Shown here: one piece after another, positions 4,691 to 5,249 of the stretch
Numbering within the stretch: the first letter of the stretch is position 1
Layout of the letters: every line of letters starts with the position of its first letter
Source of the DNA: Thermoplasmata archaeon
GTDB lineage: Archaea; Thermoplasmatota; Thermoplasmata; Thermoplasmatales; Thermoplasmataceae
NCBI GenBank assembly: GCA_021802365.1
Contig: JAKAAJ010000066.1
Span: 1 to 5,249, forward strand
DNA: 5,249 nucleotides
Direction of reading: 5' to 3'
Position numbers and translations under genes: made by a program
Notes under the pieces: model-generated
The model's input: the letters and a program-made list of their open reading frames with translations, nothing else
What the model was told of the DNA's origin: nothing
Databases searched by the model: none

Positions 4691-5249
4691 ATGACCCAGA
4701 ATAACGCAGAGAACTTCACGACACAAAACATCCACAATATGATAGAAGATATGAGGAAACTTGTTGAGATGGAGTCACCATCCGATCGACCTGACCTTCT
4801 GAGAAGCCTTTCATCTGTTATTGCTGAATTGATATGGGAGCGACTTGGTATTAAGGCGGAAGTTATTGAAATAGAGGGTTCTGCCCCTGCAATTTCTGCC
4901 AGGAACGGCAGAGGAGGCATCCTGTTTCTCTGCCATTATGACACAGTGCATCCTGCTGGAACAATCAGTGAAATGCCATTTTCAGTTTCAGATGGAATAA
5001 TCAGGGGCCCTGGAATTTACGACATGAAAGGGGGGATCGTCAAGACCATATGGGCCCTCAAATACATAATGTCCACCTCTGACCCGGGAATTCCTTTTAC
5101 AATACTCATAACACCTGATGAAGAGGTGGGCAGTGTCAAATCCCTTCCTGTTATAATGAGCGAAGCAAAGAAATCCAGAGTAGCAATGGTAATGGAGCCC
5201 AACCTGGATGGAAATATAAAAAAGGCAAGAAAGGGCGTGGCTGACTTCA
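4691..5249 (+). CDS. M20 family metallopeptidase (carboxypeptidase G2/ArgE/DapE-like), partial
   Basis: The first 186 residues are present and the gene runs off the right edge. Family members use two zinc ions to hydrolyse peptide or N-acyl amino acid bonds in the cytoplasm. The zinc-site motifs appear in order: HYDTVHP (82-88, ligand H82 with D84), GPGIYDMKGG (106-115, bridging ligand D111), PDEEVGS (142-148, catalytic base E144 and ligand E145), and MEP with ligand E169. R-K-G at 180-182 also fits. Glu at the fourth ligand and the GPG-x-x-DMKGG motif point to the carboxypeptidase G2-like branch rather than strict DapE or ArgE, but the substrate cannot be fixed. The final histidine ligand and the dimerisation domain lie outside the window. 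ATG 4691 is chosen because a TATA-like box lies 24 nt upstream; M17 and M21 are later alternatives. It is divergent from the aldolase-like gene. Confidence 0.93.
   Translation, partial: MTQNNAENFTTQNIHNMIEDMRKLVEMESPSDRPDLLRSLSSVIAELIWERLGIKAEVIEIEGSAPAISARNGRGGILFLCHYDTVHPAGTISEMPFSVSDGIIRGPGIYDMKGGIVKTIWALKYIMSTSDPGIPFTILITPDEEVGSVKSLPVIMSEAKKSRVAMVMEPNLDGNIKKARKGVADF

Noticed and set aside
4669..4920. 83-residue minus-strand frame opposite the start of the M20 gene
   Set aside because: The plus strand encodes clear M20 zinc-site motifs there, so the minus frame is a shadow. The same holds for the minus frame at 5017-5202.

Overview
The window looks archaeal, most likely from the Thermoplasmata (Thermoplasma/Ferroplasma/Cuniculiplasma type). 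The support is indirect. Genes are compact with moderate A+T. Two genes have TATA-like boxes about 24-25 nt before their ATG, as in leaderless archaeal transcripts. The membrane protein carries a dense set of N-glycosylation sequons, and the short S49 peptidase and the ABC pair are of archaeal style. I could not run a database search, so the taxon is an inference.

Layout. Bases 1-146 (minus) hold the N-terminal 48 codons of an SppA-like S49 peptidase that runs off the left edge. Bases 187-882 (minus) encode a complete family 5 uracil-DNA glycosylase (UDGb). A divergent control region of 114 bp (883-996) holds a perfect 13-bp palindrome and a TATA-like box. Bases 997-1914 and 1911-3425 (plus) form a two-gene ABC operon. 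The ATPase is followed, with a 4-base overlap, by an ABC-2 type permease with a very large, sequon-rich external domain. A convergent junction with a hairpin and A/T-run (3450-3481) separates it from a DapA-superfamily (pyruvate aldolase-like) gene at 3473-4354 (minus), which keeps the Schiff-base lysine but has lost the usual Tyr and Thr residues. A 336-bp gene-free divergent region (4355-4690) carries promoter-like elements for both directions. From 4691 (plus) an M20 metallopeptidase of the carboxypeptidase G2/ArgE/DapE type runs off the right edge.

How the genes fit together. The only firm functional unit is the ABC operon: a cytoplasmic ATPase driving a six-helix permease, probably an exporter of unknown substrate. 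UDGb removes deaminated or damaged bases from DNA, a useful activity in a hot and/or acidic habitat. The aldolase-like gene and the M20 peptidase are divergent and share one control region, so joint regulation is possible but unproven. I see no tRNA, rRNA, CRISPR array, insertion sequence or phage gene. No clearly new multi-gene system is visible. The best leads are the permease ectodomain, the altered active site of the aldolase-like protein, and two candidate operator sites.
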